Of a stretch of DNA of 11,786 nt, positions 11,480 to 11,786 are shown piece after piece; the stretch's first letter is position 1, and each line of letters starts with the position of its first letter. This DNA is from Spirogloea muscicola (taxonomy: Eukaryota; Streptophyta; Zygnematophyceae; Spirogloeales; Spirogloeaceae): the NCBI GenBank assembly GCA_009602725.1, contig WELB01000006.1, forward strand, positions 903,678 through 915,463. Reading direction: 5' to 3'. A program made the translations under genes and the position numbers. The notes beneath the pieces were generated by a model that had not been told where the DNA came from, made no database searches, and saw only the letters and a list, made by a program, of their open reading frames with translations.

Positions 11480-11786
11480 CCTGTTGGCCAGGCTTGCACG
11501 GCGCGCTGTGTCCCGCAGGCGCGGTGAGCCGGCTGACTTCAACGCCGCTGGCTCGTGGGCTCAGGTGTATCGTACGCTTGTCCGTCTCCCTCCAGCGGTC
11601 CATGGCCCACGCCTTGCATCGTAACTACTCGTAACTACTAAGTGGTCCATCCTCCCCCGTTCTGCCATAGCCTCTTCAGGCCCCGCAGTCGCTGCTTAGC
11701 TCGTAGTTTGGCCCCTTCGAACCTTGTCAATTCTTTTCGGGCTGGCTTCTCACAGCCCTTGCCCCCATTGGGAGAGCCACTTCTTC

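Larger units (their letters stand above)
10985..11786. other. Upstream DNA of the CDPK gene, no convincing gene
   Basis: This 800-nt stretch holds the homopurine tract and the 85-bp repeats listed separately, and a 10-bp tandem duplication (gtaactact plus one base) at 11621-11640. Open frames on both strands are low in complexity or run through the repeats in different frames, so I do not call them. It may contain the kinase promoter or the edge of a divergent gene or mobile-element remnant; I recognise none of these. Confidence 0.5.

Noticed and set aside
11048-11603. Long open frames on both strands through the repeat region (159 codons plus, 123 codons minus)
   Set aside because: They derive from purine-rich or pyrimidine-rich DNA, read the two 85-bp copies in different frames, and show no conserved domain.

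Overview
The window looks like nuclear DNA of a green alga (Chlorophyta). Both genes are split by many short spliceosomal introns (mostly about 115-315 nt, GT-AG with one GC-AG). The encoded families are a plant/algal ACX3-type acyl-CoA oxidase and a plant/algal calcium-dependent protein kinase. TGTAA motifs, the usual chlorophyte polyadenylation signal, lie downstream of both genes. Base composition is moderate, with GC-rich CCG/CGG tracts at the 5' end of each gene. A trebouxiophyte such as a Coccomyxa relative is plausible but not proven.

Layout: (1) 1-175, 5' leader carrying a CCG microsatellite. (2) 176-5681, plus strand, a complete peroxisomal acyl-CoA oxidase gene reconstructed as 17 coding exons per mRNA, 706 residues. 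(3) 5682-6501, a gene-free convergent 3' region with polyadenylation signals for both strands. (4) 6502-10774, minus strand, a complete CDPK gene reconstructed as 12 coding exons, 614 residues: acylated N-terminus, variable domain with a 15-residue tandem repeat, kinase domain, autoinhibitory junction and four intact EF-hands. (5) 10775-11786, upstream DNA of the CDPK: an in-frame upstream ORF ending in polyalanine, a long homopurine tract and a pair of about 85-bp direct repeats holding two inverted repeats each. No further gene is convincing there.

The most notable discovery is a tandemly duplicated exon in the acyl-CoA oxidase gene. Exons 4a (1140-1255) and 4b (1309-1424) are both exactly 116 nt, start in phase 0 and end after two bases of a Trp codon, and have their own splice sites. 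They encode alternative versions of the same 39-residue segment (24/39 identical). Including both, or skipping both, gives an immediate premature stop; only one of the two keeps the frame. They are separated by a 53-nt intron, far shorter than any other in the gene. This is the classic architecture of mutually exclusive exons. The segment lies beside the region swapped by the alternative exon 3 of mammalian ACOX1, which changes acyl-chain preference, so this alga may have evolved an analogous switch independently.

The two genes are convergent and have no evident functional link. The oxidase performs the first step of peroxisomal beta-oxidation and makes H2O2; the kinase decodes calcium at membranes.
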